Below, one piece after another: positions 35,101 to 43,746 of a stretch of DNA of 64,000 nucleotides. Location of the stretch: contig NZ_CP108529.1 of the NCBI RefSeq assembly GCF_036002945.1, positions 2,294,001 to 2,358,000 of the forward strand, given 5' to 3'. The translations under genes and the position numbers were made by a program. Every line of letters begins with the position of its first letter. Positions within the stretch are counted from its first letter, which is position 1. Under the pieces are notes generated by a model, which had not been told where the DNA came from, did no database searches, and saw nothing but the letters and a program-made list of their open reading frames with translations. The stretch comes from Streptomyces sp. NBC_01224 (GTDB lineage Bacteria; Actinomycetota; Actinomycetes; Streptomycetales; Streptomycetaceae).

Positions 35101-35389
35101 GCGGCACACCGGCGAAGACATCGTCCATCGCGGCACGTACGGCCTTGTCGGTACGGACGTACGCCGCTTCCTCCCCGGCACCGTGACGGCCCGCGACCTG
35201 GACGGCGGCTCCGGAGTCCGCAGCGAGCCGCCGCTGCACCCCGCCCTCGACCGCGCGCTCGGTGAGGGCGGCCAGCGCCGCCAGCACGGTGGCCGCGAGC
35301 AGCACCGCGAGTCCGGCCGCGCAGAGCACCAGACCGTGGTGCCTGCTGCGGCGCAGCAGCGCAGGCGTCCGCCTTCCCCGTTTCCTCAC
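32099..35389 (-). CDS. FtsX-like ABC permease 2
   Basis: A 1096-residue permease of the same layout: N-terminal helix (LVLCAAGLAVLLAATVLAAL), extracellular domain, FtsX unit 1 (~315-555), a long extracellular region with a Cys pair (CPGVEPDTF...LCGN) and FtsX unit 2 at the C-terminus (ALTLCLLLAPAFAVIAFTLH; AALLGTLLGTLLAAAIM). GTG at 35,389 behind AGGGGGACT. First gene of the operon, so the promoter lies in 35,390-35,642, shared divergently with the aminopeptidase gene. The two permeases probably form a heterodimer served by the two ATPases. Confidence 0.85.
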   Translation of the reverse strand: MRKRGRRTPALLRRSRHHGLVLCAAGLAVLLAATVLAALAALTERAVEGGVQRRLAADSGAAVQVAGRHGAGEEAAYVRTDKAVRAAMDDVFAGVPQHTWAAHRAPAAMSSGYPVSGADGRTVEDLTVSVVALQDRTRHARLLSGRWPRGSTAGGATEAALPRVLAARLQLRPGSRFTVDANGRGRVSLRLSGTYSAQGRSPAVWDALAGDYGSIENLVLLAPEAFTANPRLAGDSNDLWLGVPVASGLRLDGIDALAERLDNFSGSDTGRSVFHGGPAPGSELAVLDGLADTLRELDTPIAVARAGLYIPATLLAALAAAALVLTARQLAEHRRPEQALLAARGAGAPRITGAAAAQWAAVALPAGCAAPFLAGPLLRLLDRGGLVPGGVPDEPSTLALAWAVALLAVVMHGAALLLPTVRAVRDRRTVSRLRQRLSRYSGAQRTGTDVALVAVAVLGWLQLRQHRSPVLAGNGSSGVDPVLVLAPVAMTTAAVLLVLRLLPLAGRLLDPMARRGTGLVLPLGGWQIGRRASRHAGPTLVVALALAVGALSATALAILDRGDHDQAVFAVGSDLRITAGPEGAGGVPAGERRAAYRKLPGVDALTPVLEAPGYVADKPVAVTGINTARGPVPTLRPDLSDRPLADLLRPLGRTVPRHGLALAGTPRTLPLRVALSADGPGTPAPITLTVTFEDGDGLAHESSVVLRTTGTRARTVQLPVPARTGPLRILRVSLNMRGETVRRTYRLTVDRIPGATAPASLKDVTGTDVSDPGTAGCPGVEPDTFAPTPGTGPVLCGNRPRAGALLDAVLRGPDVASTSPLWDIRLAVGTVRVTPDVPALADAALLAQGTVRIGDTVDVAPPDGGALSFKVIGRIEAVPGVDRDFPRLLVDSRALTGLLAAQGRLPEAETGWLASVRGHDASAALRAVVADPRLGVATDVPHERARLADDPLRHGARGALTLCLLLAPAFAVIAFTLHTALSARDRRREFALLRAIGVRRGQLAAYLWTEQLGLSAVAALLGTLLGTLLAAAIMPVVTVNTDGQQVFPVLLTSVPWARVAMTGAATTVLICVVVGFAARFLARVDLARVLRAGDDG

Positions 35390-35642
35390 CAGTCCCCCTG
35401 GCCCCTCTCATCCCCCCGGATGATCAAGCCAGTATGGGTGGACGTCATACGTGCCGCAATGGTCTGGACAAGTTGGACACCATCGCCGGGCGTGAACTTG
35501 ACGGACAGCCACTTCGCAGCGTCGAACGGCACGGACGTTCTCTTTATCGGAGTACAACCGCTTCCCGACAACTTCCTGACACCGACTGACCAGCCTTGCC
35601 AGGGTCCACCGGGGCGAGTGCCCCGTCCTTGAAAGGGTGCGC

Positions 35643-36551
35643 ATGACGTTACGAAGGAGCCTTCCCGGGCTTGTCGCCGGAGCCCTCGGGATATCCCTGA
35701 CCCTGTCCGCGGTCCCCGCCGCAACCGCAACCGCGAAAGCCCAGGCCCCCACCGCCCCCACCGTCTCCGAGCAGCAGGTGATGCCCCACCTGCGCGCGCT
35801 GCAGCGCATCGCCGACCGCAACGGCGGCAACCGCGCGCACGGCACGCAGGGATACGCGGACTCGGTGGCCTATGTGAAGAACGCCCTGGACCGGGCCGGC
35901 TTCCGCACGAAACTGGTCCCCTTCACCTACAACGGCGCCACCGGCAACAACCTGATCGCCGACTGGCCGGGCGGCGACCCGGATCACGTGCTGCTGACCG
36001 GCGCCCACCTCGACAGCGTCAAGGAGGGCCCGGGGATCAACGACAACGGCTCGGGCTCGGCCGCGGTCCTGACCACCGCCCTCCAGGTGGCCAAGTCCCG
36101 TCTCAAGCCCGAGCGGCACCTCCGGTTCGCATGGTGGGGCGGGGAGGAGTCGGGACTGATCGGCTCGGCGGACTACGTCGGGAAGCTCTCCGGGGCCGAG
36201 CGCCGCAGGATCGACGTCTACCTCAACTTCGACCAGGCGGGCAGCAAGAACACCCGGCAGTGGCTCGTGGTCCACGACGACGAGCACGGCGAGACCGAAG
36301 CTCAGCAGGCGTTCGAGGCATGGTTCGCCGAACGGAGCATCCCCACGTTCGACATCGGCGTCGGCGGTTCGGACCACGAGTCGTTCGGAAACGCCGGCAT
36401 CCCGTCGTCGGGCTTCAGCACCGGTATCTCGGACTGTATCCACGAGGCGTGCGACAACCTGGCCAACGTGGACCCGAAGACGGAGACGACCAGCACCGAT
36501 GCCCTCATCGGCGTGCTGTGGAAACTCGCCGCCACCACTGCCCGACGCTGA
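35643..36551 (+). CDS. Secreted M28 zinc aminopeptidase
   Basis: A 302-residue precursor. Signal peptide with Arg-rich start, hydrophobic core (LPGLVAGALGISLTLSAVPA) and AxA site. Mature domain shows M28 ligands: His in LLTGAHLDSV, Asp in GINDNGSGSAAVL, Glu pair in WWGGEESGLIGS, Asp in FDQAGS and His in GGSDHESFGNAGIP. Resembles Streptomyces griseus aminopeptidase (leucine-type). ATG at 35,643 with GAAAGGG upstream. 22 bases before the M1 peptidase gene, so both secreted peptidases are co-expressed. A TGGTCTGGACAA in the upstream region is two bases from a DasR-type site, not enough to claim. Confidence 0.9.
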   Translation: MTLRRSLPGLVAGALGISLTLSAVPAATATAKAQAPTAPTVSEQQVMPHLRALQRIADRNGGNRAHGTQGYADSVAYVKNALDRAGFRTKLVPFTYNGATGNNLIADWPGGDPDHVLLTGAHLDSVKEGPGINDNGSGSAAVLTTALQVAKSRLKPERHLRFAWWGGEESGLIGSADYVGKLSGAERRRIDVYLNFDQAGSKNTRQWLVVHDDEHGETEAQQAFEAWFAERSIPTFDIGVGGSDHESFGNAGIPSSGFSTGISDCIHEACDNLANVDPKTETTSTDALIGVLWKLAATTARR

Positions 36552-36573
36552 CCCCCATCCCCAGGATCGAGAC

Positions 36574-38004
36574 ATGCGCAGACTGCTGAACCGACGCCGC
36601 AGAACCGCTGCCGCCCTCGTGGCCGCGGTGGTGAGCGGCACCGTCCTGACCATTCTCCCCGCCTCGGCCGCCATCGGCGGTCCGGGCGTCGGTGATCCGT
36701 ACTTCCCCGACGACGGCAACTCCGGCTACGACGTCTCCCGCTACGACGTCCGTATCGCCTACGATCCGGCGCGCACCGACCACCTGGACGGCGACACCAC
36801 CGTCACCGCCCGCGCCCTGACCGGCCTGGACCGCTTCAGCCTGGACCTCAAAGGCTTCACCGTGGCATCGGTCACGGTGGACGGCACCCCGGTGAAGGCG
36901 TTCTCCCGGTCCGGGGCCCATGAGCTGGTCATCACCCCGGCCCGCCCGGTCGTGCAGGGCACGACGTTCGCGGTCCGGGTGAAGTACGCGGGCAAGCCCG
37001 ACGCCGAGGGCTGGCACACGCTGAAGAGCGGCGGCGCGTACGTGGCGGGCGAACCGCATGCCGCGACCTCCTGGTATCCCGCCAACGACCACCCGTCCGA
37101 CAAGGCCACCTTCGCCCTCACCGCGACGGTGCCCGACGGCTGGACGGTCATCGGCAACGGCCTGCCCGGCCCGGCCACCGTCAAGGACGGCAGAAAGACC
37201 TTCCGCTGGTTCGAGGACAAGCCGCTGGCGACGTACCTCAGCACCGTCGCCATCGACAGGTTCACCGTCCACCGGGGAAAGACGGCCGCCGGAACACCGG
37301 TCATCACGGCATACAGCCCGGACGCCGTCATCGACCCGGACGCGGAGGCCGAGCAGACGGAGATTCTGGACTTCCTGACCGCGAAGTTCGGCCCGTACCC
37401 CTTCTCCTCGGCAGGCGCCATCGTCGTCGGCGCCACGAAGGAGCCCACCGGCGGCCCCATCGCCCTGGAGACGCAGAGCCGCCCCACGTACGGCGCGATG
37501 CTCTTCGACGCCTCGGTGGTCCACGAGAACACCCACCAGTGGTTCGGCGACAGCGTGTCGTTCGAGGACTGGCGGGACGGCTGCGTCGCGGAGTGCTTCG
37601 CCCAGTACGCCGGGCAGTTGTGGGAGGAGCACAAGGGCGCCGATCTCGACAAGGACTACTACCGATCCGAGGTCGAGGACAGCAGGGACGACCCTTCGTT
37701 CTGGTCCACCAAGCTCTATGACCCGGGCCAGGGCAAGGAGTTGGCTCCCGCGCTGTACTTCAAGGGTTCCCTGATGCTGCACGCCCTACGGCGCACGGTC
37801 GGTGACGACGCGTTCTTCCGGACGCTCAGGACCTGGACCCGCGACCACGCGTACGGCAACGCCTCGTTCCGGCAGTTCGAGGTGCTGGCGACGAGGGTCT
37901 CGGGCAAGGACCTCAAGGGGTTCTTCGGGGCGTGGGTCGACGGCACGGTGATTCCGCCGGAGAAGTACCTCTATCCGGGCAGCCTGGGCACGCCGGCCCA
38001 CTGA
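36574..38004 (+). CDS. Secreted M1-family zinc metallopeptidase
   Basis: A 476-residue precursor with an Arg-rich signal peptide (MRRLLNRRRRTAAALVAAVV, ASA). Catalytic zinc motif VVHENTHQWFG (HExxH) with third ligand Glu in CVAECFAQY; substrate-binding loop GGPIALETQSRP in place of GAMEN; Tyr in LYFKGSLMLHAL. It lacks the C-terminal helical domain of full-length aminopeptidase N, as is usual for secreted actinobacterial M1 proteins. ATG at 36,574 with AGGATCGAG upstream. Likely works with the M28 enzyme on extracellular peptides. Confidence 0.9.
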   Translation: MRRLLNRRRRTAAALVAAVVSGTVLTILPASAAIGGPGVGDPYFPDDGNSGYDVSRYDVRIAYDPARTDHLDGDTTVTARALTGLDRFSLDLKGFTVASVTVDGTPVKAFSRSGAHELVITPARPVVQGTTFAVRVKYAGKPDAEGWHTLKSGGAYVAGEPHAATSWYPANDHPSDKATFALTATVPDGWTVIGNGLPGPATVKDGRKTFRWFEDKPLATYLSTVAIDRFTVHRGKTAAGTPVITAYSPDAVIDPDAEAEQTEILDFLTAKFGPYPFSSAGAIVVGATKEPTGGPIALETQSRPTYGAMLFDASVVHENTHQWFGDSVSFEDWRDGCVAECFAQYAGQLWEEHKGADLDKDYYRSEVEDSRDDPSFWSTKLYDPGQGKELAPALYFKGSLMLHALRRTVGDDAFFRTLRTWTRDHAYGNASFRQFEVLATRVSGKDLKGFFGAWVDGTVIPPEKYLYPGSLGTPAH

Positions 38005-38031
38005 ACCGGCGTGCAACGGGGCCCCAACGGC

Positions 38032-38060
38032 CTGAGGCCGGCCACCACGGCCGGCCTCAG
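38032..38060. terminator. Bidirectional terminator
   Basis: CTGAGGCCGGCC and GGCCGGCCTCAG pair perfectly around ACCAC between the convergent M1 peptidase and kdpC genes. Confidence 0.85.
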
Positions 38061-38065
38061 TGCCC

Positions 38066-38734
38066 TCAAGCCCCGTTCACCAGCTGCTTGAGTGCGATGT
38101 TGAGCTGGAGGACGTTGACCCTGGGTTCTCCGACGAAGCCGAGGATCCGGCCGTCGGTGTGCTGCTCGACGAGCTTCTCGACCTGGGCGGCGTCGAGGTG
38201 GTTGCGCTCGGCGACGCGGCGTACCTGGAGCTGTGCGTATGCCGGGGAGATGGCGGGGTCGAGGCCGGAGCCCGAGGAGGTGACGGCGTCGGCGGGCACA
38301 TCTGCGGGGTTGACGGGGTGGCCGGGGACGGAGTTGTCCTTGACGACGGCGGCCTTGGCGGCGGTGACCCAGTCGATGAGTTCCTTGTTGTCGCCGGAGC
38401 GGTTGGTCGCGCCGGAGAGGATCAGTTTGTACTGGGTGTTGACGCTGTTGGTGCCGAGTCCGTTGGAGGGGCGTGGCTGGAACCACTTGAGGTCCGGGGC
38501 CGCGGTTTCCTGTCCCTTCTTCAGCGGCAGGTCGTAGCGCTGGCCGATGAGTTCGGAGCCGACGACCTTGCCGTTGGAGCTGATCTCGGAGCCGTTGGCC
38601 TTGTCGGGGAAGATGCCCTGGGCGACAGCGGTGACGGCGAGCGGGTAGATGACGCCGCACACGACGGTGAGGACGAGCAGGGCGCGCAGTCCGGCCCAGA
38701 GCAGCCGGGCGGTGTTTCCTACGGAGTTGTTCAT
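38066..38734 (-). CDS. kdpC: KdpC subunit of the K+-ATPase
   Basis: A 222-residue subunit: one N-terminal membrane helix (LLWAGLRALLVLTVVCGVIY) and an extracytoplasmic domain with family motifs GSELIGQ, YFQPRPS-like WFQPRPSNGLGTN, SGSGLDPAISPAYAQLQVRR and VEQHTDGRILGFVGEPRVNVLQLN. Bridges KdpA and KdpB in the KdpFABC pump. Six bases after kdpB. Last gene of the operon before a terminator. Confidence 0.95.
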   Translation of the reverse strand: MNNSVGNTARLLWAGLRALLVLTVVCGVIYPLAVTAVAQGIFPDKANGSEISSNGKVVGSELIGQRYDLPLKKGQETAAPDLKWFQPRPSNGLGTNSVNTQYKLILSGATNRSGDNKELIDWVTAAKAAVVKDNSVPGHPVNPADVPADAVTSSGSGLDPAISPAYAQLQVRRVAERNHLDAAQVEKLVEQHTDGRILGFVGEPRVNVLQLNIALKQLVNGA

Positions 38735-38740
38735 GGCAGG

Positions 38741-40867
38741 TCAGCCGATTCCGGGGATGTGGGAGATGATCAGGTCGATGATCTTGATGCCGATGAACGG
38801 GGCGACCAGGCCGCCCAGTCCGTAGATCCCGAGGTTGCGTCGGAGCATCGAGTCGGCGCTGCTGGGCCGGTAGCGCACGCCCTTCAGGGCGAGCGGCACG
38901 AGCGCGATGATGATCAGCGCGTTGAACACGACCGCGGACAGGATCGCGGACTGGGGAGAGGACAGCTGCATGATGTTGAGCTTGTCCAGGCTGGGGTAGG
39001 CCACCGCGAACATTGCCGGGATGATCGCGAAGTACTTCGCGACGTCGTTGGCTATCGAGAAGGTGGTCAGGGCTCCGCGGGTGATGAGGAGCTGCTTGCC
39101 GATCTCGACGATCTCGATCAGCTTGGTGGGGTTGGAGTCCAGGTCCACCATGTTCCCGGCCTCTTTCGCGGCCGAGGTACCGGTGTTCATGGCCACGCCG
39201 ACGTCCGCCTGGGCCAGCGCAGGGGCGTCGTTGGTGCCGTCACCGGTCATCGCGACGAGCTTGCCGCCGGCCTGCTCCCGCTTGATGAGGGCCATCTTGT
39301 CCTCGGGCGTGGCCTCGGCGAGGAAGTCGTCGACTCCCGCCTCCTCGGCGATTGCCTTCGCGGTCAGCGGGTTGTCCCCGGTGATCATGACCGTCTTGAT
39401 GCCCATGCGGCGCAGCTCGTCGAACCGCTCCCGCATGCCTTCCTTGACGACGTCCTTGAGGTGGATGACACCCAGGACCCGGGCGCCGTGCTCGTCCTCC
39501 ATGGCGACCAGCAGCGGTGTGCCGCCGGCCTGGGAGATCCGGTCGGTGAGTGCCTGCGCGTCCTGCGAGACGCTGCCGCCGCGCTCCTTCACCCAGGCGA
39601 CGACCGAACCGGTCGCGCCCTTGCGGACCTTGCGTCCGTCGACATCCACACCCGACATGCGGGTCTGGGCGGTGAACGCGACCCACTCGGCGTGCCGCAG
39701 TTCGCCCTGGTGTCGTTCGCGCAGCCCGTACTTCTCCTTGGCGAGCACGACGACGGAACGCCCCTCGGGAGTCTCGTCGGCCAGTGAGGACAGCTGGGCG
39801 GCGTCCGCCAGTTCGGCCTCGGTCGTGCCCTTGACCGGGAGGAATTCGGCGGCTTGGCGGTTGCCGAGCGTGATGGTGCCGGTCTTGTCGAGGAGCAGGG
39901 TCGAGACATCCCCCGCGGCCTCAACAGCACGCCCCGACATGGCAAGGACGTTGCGCTGCACCAGCCGGTCCATACCGGCGATACCGATCGCCGAGAGCAG
40001 CGCACCGATGGTCGTCGGGATCAGGCAGACCAGCAGGGCGGTCAGCACGATCATCGACTGCTTCTGGCCCGCGTAGATCGCGAAGGGCTGCAGAGTGACG
40101 ACGGCGAGCAGGAAGACGATGGTGAGGGACGCCAGGAGGATGTTCAGCGCGATCTCGTTGGGTGTCTTCTGCCGGGCGGCGCCCTCGACCAGGGCGATCA
40201 TCCGGTCGATGAACGTCTCACCCGGCTTCGTGGTGATCTTGATGACGACCCGGTCGGAGAGCACCTTCGTACCCCCGGTGACGGCCGAGCGGTCACCGCC
40301 CGACTCCCGGATGACCGGCGCCGACTCGCCCGTGATCGCCGACTCGTCCACACTCGCGACACCCTCGACGACATCCCCGTCACCGGGAATGATGTCACCG
40401 GCCTCGCAGACCACCAGATCACCGATACGCAGCTCGGTCCCCGGCACCCGCTCCTCGTTCACGCCGGTCAGCCGCCGGGCGACGGTGTCGGTCTTGGCCT
40501 TGCGCAGCGTGTCGGCCTGCGCCTTGCCGCGCCCCTCGGCGACCGCCTCCGCCAGGTTGGCGAAGATCGTCGTGAGCCACAGCCAGACCGCGATCGCCCA
40601 GCCGAACCAGTCGCCCGGATCCAGCACCGCGAGCACGGTGGTGAGCACCGAGCCGATCAGCACCACGAACATCACAGGTGACTTGACCATCACCCGTGGG
40701 TCCAGTTTGCGTACCGCGTCCGGGAAGGACTTGAGCAGCTGCTTGGGGTCGAACAGGCCCCCGCCGACGCGTCCTTCGCTCTGGTGGCCCGTGGGCGCGT
40801 CCTGATGCGGTGCCCGGGTGGGCGTGACAGTGGACATCGAGTCCTCTTGCTTCAGACGAGTGGTCAT
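38741..40867 (-). CDS. kdpB: KdpB P-type ATPase subunit
   Basis: About 708 residues. Phosphorylation motif [13 protein letters not shown], actuator loop [12 protein letters not shown], nucleotide-domain KGATGSVV, hinge [20 protein letters not shown] and the KdpB-typical ion site in [20 protein letters not shown]. Energises K+ import. The ATG at 40,867 overlaps the kdpA stop (ATGA), which argues for translational coupling. An in-frame ATG at 40,838 has a better ribosome site (AGAGGAC) and would drop ten residues; either may be used. Confidence 0.95.
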   Translation of the reverse strand: MTTRLKQEDSMSTVTPTRAPHQDAPTGHQSEGRVGGGLFDPKQLLKSFPDAVRKLDPRVMVKSPVMFVVLIGSVLTTVLAVLDPGDWFGWAIAVWLWLTTIFANLAEAVAEGRGKAQADTLRKAKTDTVARRLTGVNEERVPGTELRIGDLVVCEAGDIIPGDGDVVEGVASVDESAITGESAPVIRESGGDRSAVTGGTKVLSDRVVIKITTKPGETFIDRMIALVEGAARQKTPNEIALNILLASLTIVFLLAVVTLQPFAIYAGQKQSMIVLTALLVCLIPTTIGALLSAIGIAGMDRLVQRNVLAMSGRAVEAAGDVSTLLLDKTGTITLGNRQAAEFLPVKGTTEAELADAAQLSSLADETPEGRSVVVLAKEKYGLRERHQGELRHAEWVAFTAQTRMSGVDVDGRKVRKGATGSVVAWVKERGGSVSQDAQALTDRISQAGGTPLLVAMEDEHGARVLGVIHLKDVVKEGMRERFDELRRMGIKTVMITGDNPLTAKAIAEEAGVDDFLAEATPEDKMALIKREQAGGKLVAMTGDGTNDAPALAQADVGVAMNTGTSAAKEAGNMVDLDSNPTKLIEIVEIGKQLLITRGALTTFSIANDVAKYFAIIPAMFAVAYPSLDKLNIMQLSSPQSAILSAVVFNALIIIALVPLALKGVRYRPSSADSMLRRNLGIYGLGGLVAPFIGIKIIDLIISHIPGIG

Positions 40868-42528
40868 GACGCCAGCCCTTCGGCCAGCGGTCCCAGCGCG
40901 AGTGCCGGGAAGTAGGTCAGCCCGGTGATGATCAGGATCGTGCCGACCAGCAGTCCGCTGAACAGCGGCTTGTGCGTGCCCAGGGTTCCCACGGTCGCCG
41001 GTACGGGCTTCTGCTCGGCGAGCGAGCCGGCCAGCGCCAGCACGAACACCATCGGCAGGAACCGGCCCAGCAGCATCGCCAGCCCGATGGTGGTGTTGAA
41101 CCACTGCGTGTCCGCGTTCAGCCCGGCGAACGCCGAACCGTTGTTGTTCGCACCCGAGGTGTAGGCGTACAGAATCTCGGAGAATCCGTGAGCGCCGGTG
41201 TTGGTCATCGAGTGGGGCGGGGTGGGCAGGGCCATCGCCGCGGCAGTGAAGCACAGCACCAGAGTCGGCGTGATCAGGATGTAGCAGGCCGCGAACTTGA
41301 TCTCCCGGGTACCGATCTTCTTGCCCAGATACTCCGGGGTGCGGCCGACCATCAGACCGGCGATGAACACCGCGATGATCGCCATGATCAGCATGCCGTA
41401 CAGGCCCGAGCCCGTACCACCGGGAGCGATCTCGCCCAGCTGCATGCCCAGCATCGTGATCCCGCCACCGAAACCGGTGAACGAGGAGTGGAAGGAGTTC
41501 ACCGCACCGGTCGACGTCAGCGTCGTGGCCACCGCGAAGATCGAAGAGCCGCCGATCCCGAACCGGGTCTCCTTGCCCTCCATCGCCCCGCCCGCAATGT
41601 CGAACGCGGGCCCGTGGTGGGCGAATTCGGTCCACATCATCAGCGCGGTGAACCCGAGCCAGATGACGCCCATCGTCGCCAGAATCGCGTAGCCCTGCTT
41701 CAGCGAACCGACCATCCGGCCGAACGTGCGGGTCAGCGCGAACGGAATGACCAGGATCAGGAAGATCTCAAGGAGGTTGGAGAGCCCGTTGGGGTTCTCG
41801 AACGGGTGGGACGCATTGGCGTTGAAGTAGCCGCCGCCGTTGGTGCCCAGCTCCTTGATGGCCTCCTGGGAGGCGACCGCGCCACCGTTCCACTGCTGCG
41901 AGCCGCCCATGAACTGCCCGACCTCATGGATGCCGGAGAAGTTCTGGATGGCGCCGCAGGCGACGAGGAGGACCGCACCGATCACCGAGATCGGCAGCAG
42001 GATCCGTACGGTGCCGCGCACCAGGTCGGCCCAGAAGTTGCCCAGCTCACCCGTGCGGGAGCGGGCGAAACCGCGTACCAGCGCCACCGCGACCGCGATA
42101 CCGACGGCGGCCGAGACGAAGTTCTGCACCGCCAGGCCGCCGGTCTGTACGACATGGCCCATCGCCTGCTCGCCGTAGTACGACTGCCAGTTGGTGTTCG
42201 CGACGAACGACGCCGCCGTGTTGAACGCCTGATCCGGGTCGATCGAGACAAAGCCGAGCGAGCCGGGCAGACTGCCCTGGAGCCGCTGCAGCAGATAGAG
42301 GAAGAGGACGCTCACCGCGGAAAACGCGAGCACCCCACGCAGATAGGCGGGCCAGCGCATCTCCGTGTTCGGATTGGCGCCGATGGCCTTGTACATCCAC
42401 TTCTCGACCCGGAGGTGCTTCTTCGAGGAGTAGACGCCGGCCATGTAGTCACCGAGCGGACGGTACGCCAGACCCAGCGCCACAACGAGCGCGAGCAGCT
42501 GGAGCACACCAGCGAGGACGGGGCTCAT
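40864..42528 (-). CDS. kdpA: KdpA K+-translocating subunit
   Basis: A 554-residue channel-like subunit with ten membrane helices and four selectivity-filter repeats, seen as [51 protein letters not shown] and [17 protein letters not shown] at 42,528. Start lies 7 bases after kdpF on the same strand. With KdpB and KdpC it forms the high-affinity pump controlled by KdpDE. Confidence 0.96.
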   Translation of the reverse strand: MSPVLAGVLQLLALVVALGLAYRPLGDYMAGVYSSKKHLRVEKWMYKAIGANPNTEMRWPAYLRGVLAFSAVSVLFLYLLQRLQGSLPGSLGFVSIDPDQAFNTAASFVANTNWQSYYGEQAMGHVVQTGGLAVQNFVSAAVGIAVAVALVRGFARSRTGELGNFWADLVRGTVRILLPISVIGAVLLVACGAIQNFSGIHEVGQFMGGSQQWNGGAVASQEAIKELGTNGGGYFNANASHPFENPNGLSNLLEIFLILVIPFALTRTFGRMVGSLKQGYAILATMGVIWLGFTALMMWTEFAHHGPAFDIAGGAMEGKETRFGIGGSSIFAVATTLTSTGAVNSFHSSFTGFGGGITMLGMQLGEIAPGGTGSGLYGMLIMAIIAVFIAGLMVGRTPEYLGKKIGTREIKFAACYILITPTLVLCFTAAAMALPTPPHSMTNTGAHGFSEILYAYTSGANNNGSAFAGLNADTQWFNTTIGLAMLLGRFLPMVFVLALAGSLAEQKPVPATVGTLGTHKPLFSGLLVGTILIITGLTYFPALALGPLAEGLAS

Positions 42529-42535
42529 ATCGGGC

Positions 42536-42625
42536 TCAGAACCTCTCCGGGTACAGAAGGGCGAGGATGAGATAGCCCAACAGGGCAACGGCCACGATCA
42601 GACCGACAATGTTCTCGGCAGTCAC
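42536..42625 (-). CDS. kdpF: KdpF small membrane subunit
   Basis: A 29-residue single-helix peptide ([20 protein letters not shown] then LALLYPERF), the usual size and ending (YPERF) of KdpF, which stabilises the Kdp complex. The GTG at 42,625 overlaps the stop of the upstream 27-codon gene (GTGA), so translation is coupled. Followed at 7 bases by kdpA. Confidence 0.9.
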   Translation of the reverse strand: MTAENIVGLIVAVALLGYLILALLYPERF

Positions 42626-42705
42626 AGCTTCGCCACCCCCCTGGCGACGAGAGCCACCAACGCGAACACCGCGATCGTGGTGACGACGAAGGCCACATCG
42701 GCCAT
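42622..42705 (-). CDS. 27-residue membrane peptide heading the kdp operon
   Basis: ATG at 42,705 sits behind a perfect AGGAG (AGGAGCACACG). The product is MADVAFVVTTIAVFALVALV then ARGVAKL: one hydrophobic helix with a basic C-terminus. Its TGA overlaps the kdpF GTG start. KdpF itself has a poor ribosome site, so this gene may supply ribosomes to it. It is below the length cut-off of normal gene calling. Function unknown; an extra small Kdp subunit or a translational leader are the two obvious options. Confidence 0.75.
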   Translation of the reverse strand: MADVAFVVTTIAVFALVALVARGVAKL

Positions 42706-42790
42706 CGTGTGCTCCTAGATGAGATACGGATTCTCGGACCTCATGAGCAAACCTCGCGTCACAGCCGTCCTGGCCTGCGTTGATGGCTTC

Positions 42791-42849
42791 CATACGGGGA
42801 AGGGCGAGCCCTTGACGGTGCACATACGTGCCCTATACGCGCTCCATAC
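42791..42849. promoter_or_regulatory. 11-bp-phased CATAC/TATAC repeats: candidate KdpE site
   Basis: On the plus strand CATAC, TATAC and CATAC start at 42,823, 42,834 and 42,845, an exact 11-base period; another CATAC is at 42,791. On the minus (operon) strand they read GTATG. Direct repeats one helical turn apart are how OmpR-type regulators bind. The nearest gene downstream is the kdp operon, 86 bases away. The link to KdpE is inferred from position. Confidence 0.5.
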
Positions 42850-42892
42850 GCGCCCCTGTCGTGCGCCCCGGAGCCCGCCCTGGGCGCGCAGA

Positions 42893-42941
42893 AAGGCCGG
42901 TGGGCCGTACCCCCTGGGGAGGGGTACGGCCCACCGGCCTT
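42893..42941 (-). terminator. Terminator of the DUF3710-dut operon
   Basis: A 21-base perfect stem: AAGGCCGGTGGGCCGTACCC... (42,893-42,913) pairs with 42,921-42,941 around CTGGGGA, 30 bases after the DUF3710 stop. Confidence 0.9.
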
Positions 42942-42971
42942 CAGCTGTGCCGGGCGGCTGCCCGTATCAGC

Positions 42972-43745
42972 TCAGCGCACCTCGGTGATCTCGGGTCCAC
43001 GCTGGAGCTGGCCCATGCCACCGGAGAACTTCGAGCCCTCCTGGTTCTCCTGCTGAACGCCCTCGGGCACCATCTGGGCGTCGTCGGGGAGCTTGAGGAC
43101 GATCGGGTCGCGCGGCGCCATCGGGCCCTCGCCACGGACGACCACGGTGTCCCGGAAAATCGTCTCCAGCAGCCCTGCGGCCTCCGGCTGCACGGCACCC
43201 TGGCCGGAGATCACGCCGCGCAGGAACCAGCGCGGCCCGTCGACGCCGACGAAGCGCACCAGCTGCACGCCGTTCGTCCCGTCCGGGAGCTGTACGGGGA
43301 CCTGGGCACGCAGCTCCCAGCCCAGCGGACCCTCGACCTCGTCGATGATCCCGCCCTGCTGGGTGATGCCGGAGGCGATCTCCTCGCGGACCTCGCCCCA
43401 GATGCCCTCCTTCTTGGGGGCGGCGAAGGCCTGCAGCTGGATGGCGCTGTCGCGCAGCACCACGGTCGCGGCGACGATCGCGTCACCGGCCACCTCGACG
43501 CGCAGCTCCATGCCCTCGACACCGGGCACGAAGATGCCACCCAGGTCGACACGGCCCTCGCCGGGCTGGGAGACCTCGGTGATGTCCCACGGTCCGTCCG
43601 GCCGCGGCGCCGGCGGGAGATTCACCCGACGCGAGCCGCTGTCGGCTCCATCGGCGTCATCGAGCTCGTCGACGACCTGCTCGGCCTCGCGCGCTTCGTC
43701 CGCCACGTCCTCGGCGGAACCACTCTTCTTGCGACGTCCGAACAC
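42972..43745 (-). CDS. DUF3710 protein
   Basis: A 257-residue acidic cytoplasmic protein (GRRKKSGSAEDVADEAREAE; WDITEVSQPGEGRVDLGGIF; VRFVGVDGPRWFLRG; IFRDTVVVRGEGPMAPRDPI). DUF3710 is restricted to Actinobacteria and usually sits beside dut, as here. GTG at 43,745 with GGAAGGA upstream; the dut stop overlaps this region (43,747). Function is unknown. Confidence 0.9.
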   Translation of the reverse strand: MFGRRKKSGSAEDVADEAREAEQVVDELDDADGADSGSRRVNLPPAPRPDGPWDITEVSQPGEGRVDLGGIFVPGVEGMELRVEVAGDAIVAATVVLRDSAIQLQAFAAPKKEGIWGEVREEIASGITQQGGIIDEVEGPLGWELRAQVPVQLPDGTNGVQLVRFVGVDGPRWFLRGVISGQGAVQPEAAGLLETIFRDTVVVRGEGPMAPRDPIVLKLPDDAQMVPEGVQQENQEGSKFSGGMGQLQRGPEITEVR

Positions 43746-43746
43746 G

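Noticed and set aside
35430..35560. DasR-like site TGGTCTGGACAA upstream of the aminopeptidase gene
   Set aside because: Two mismatches from TGGTCTAGACCA and not palindromic; not enough for a claim.
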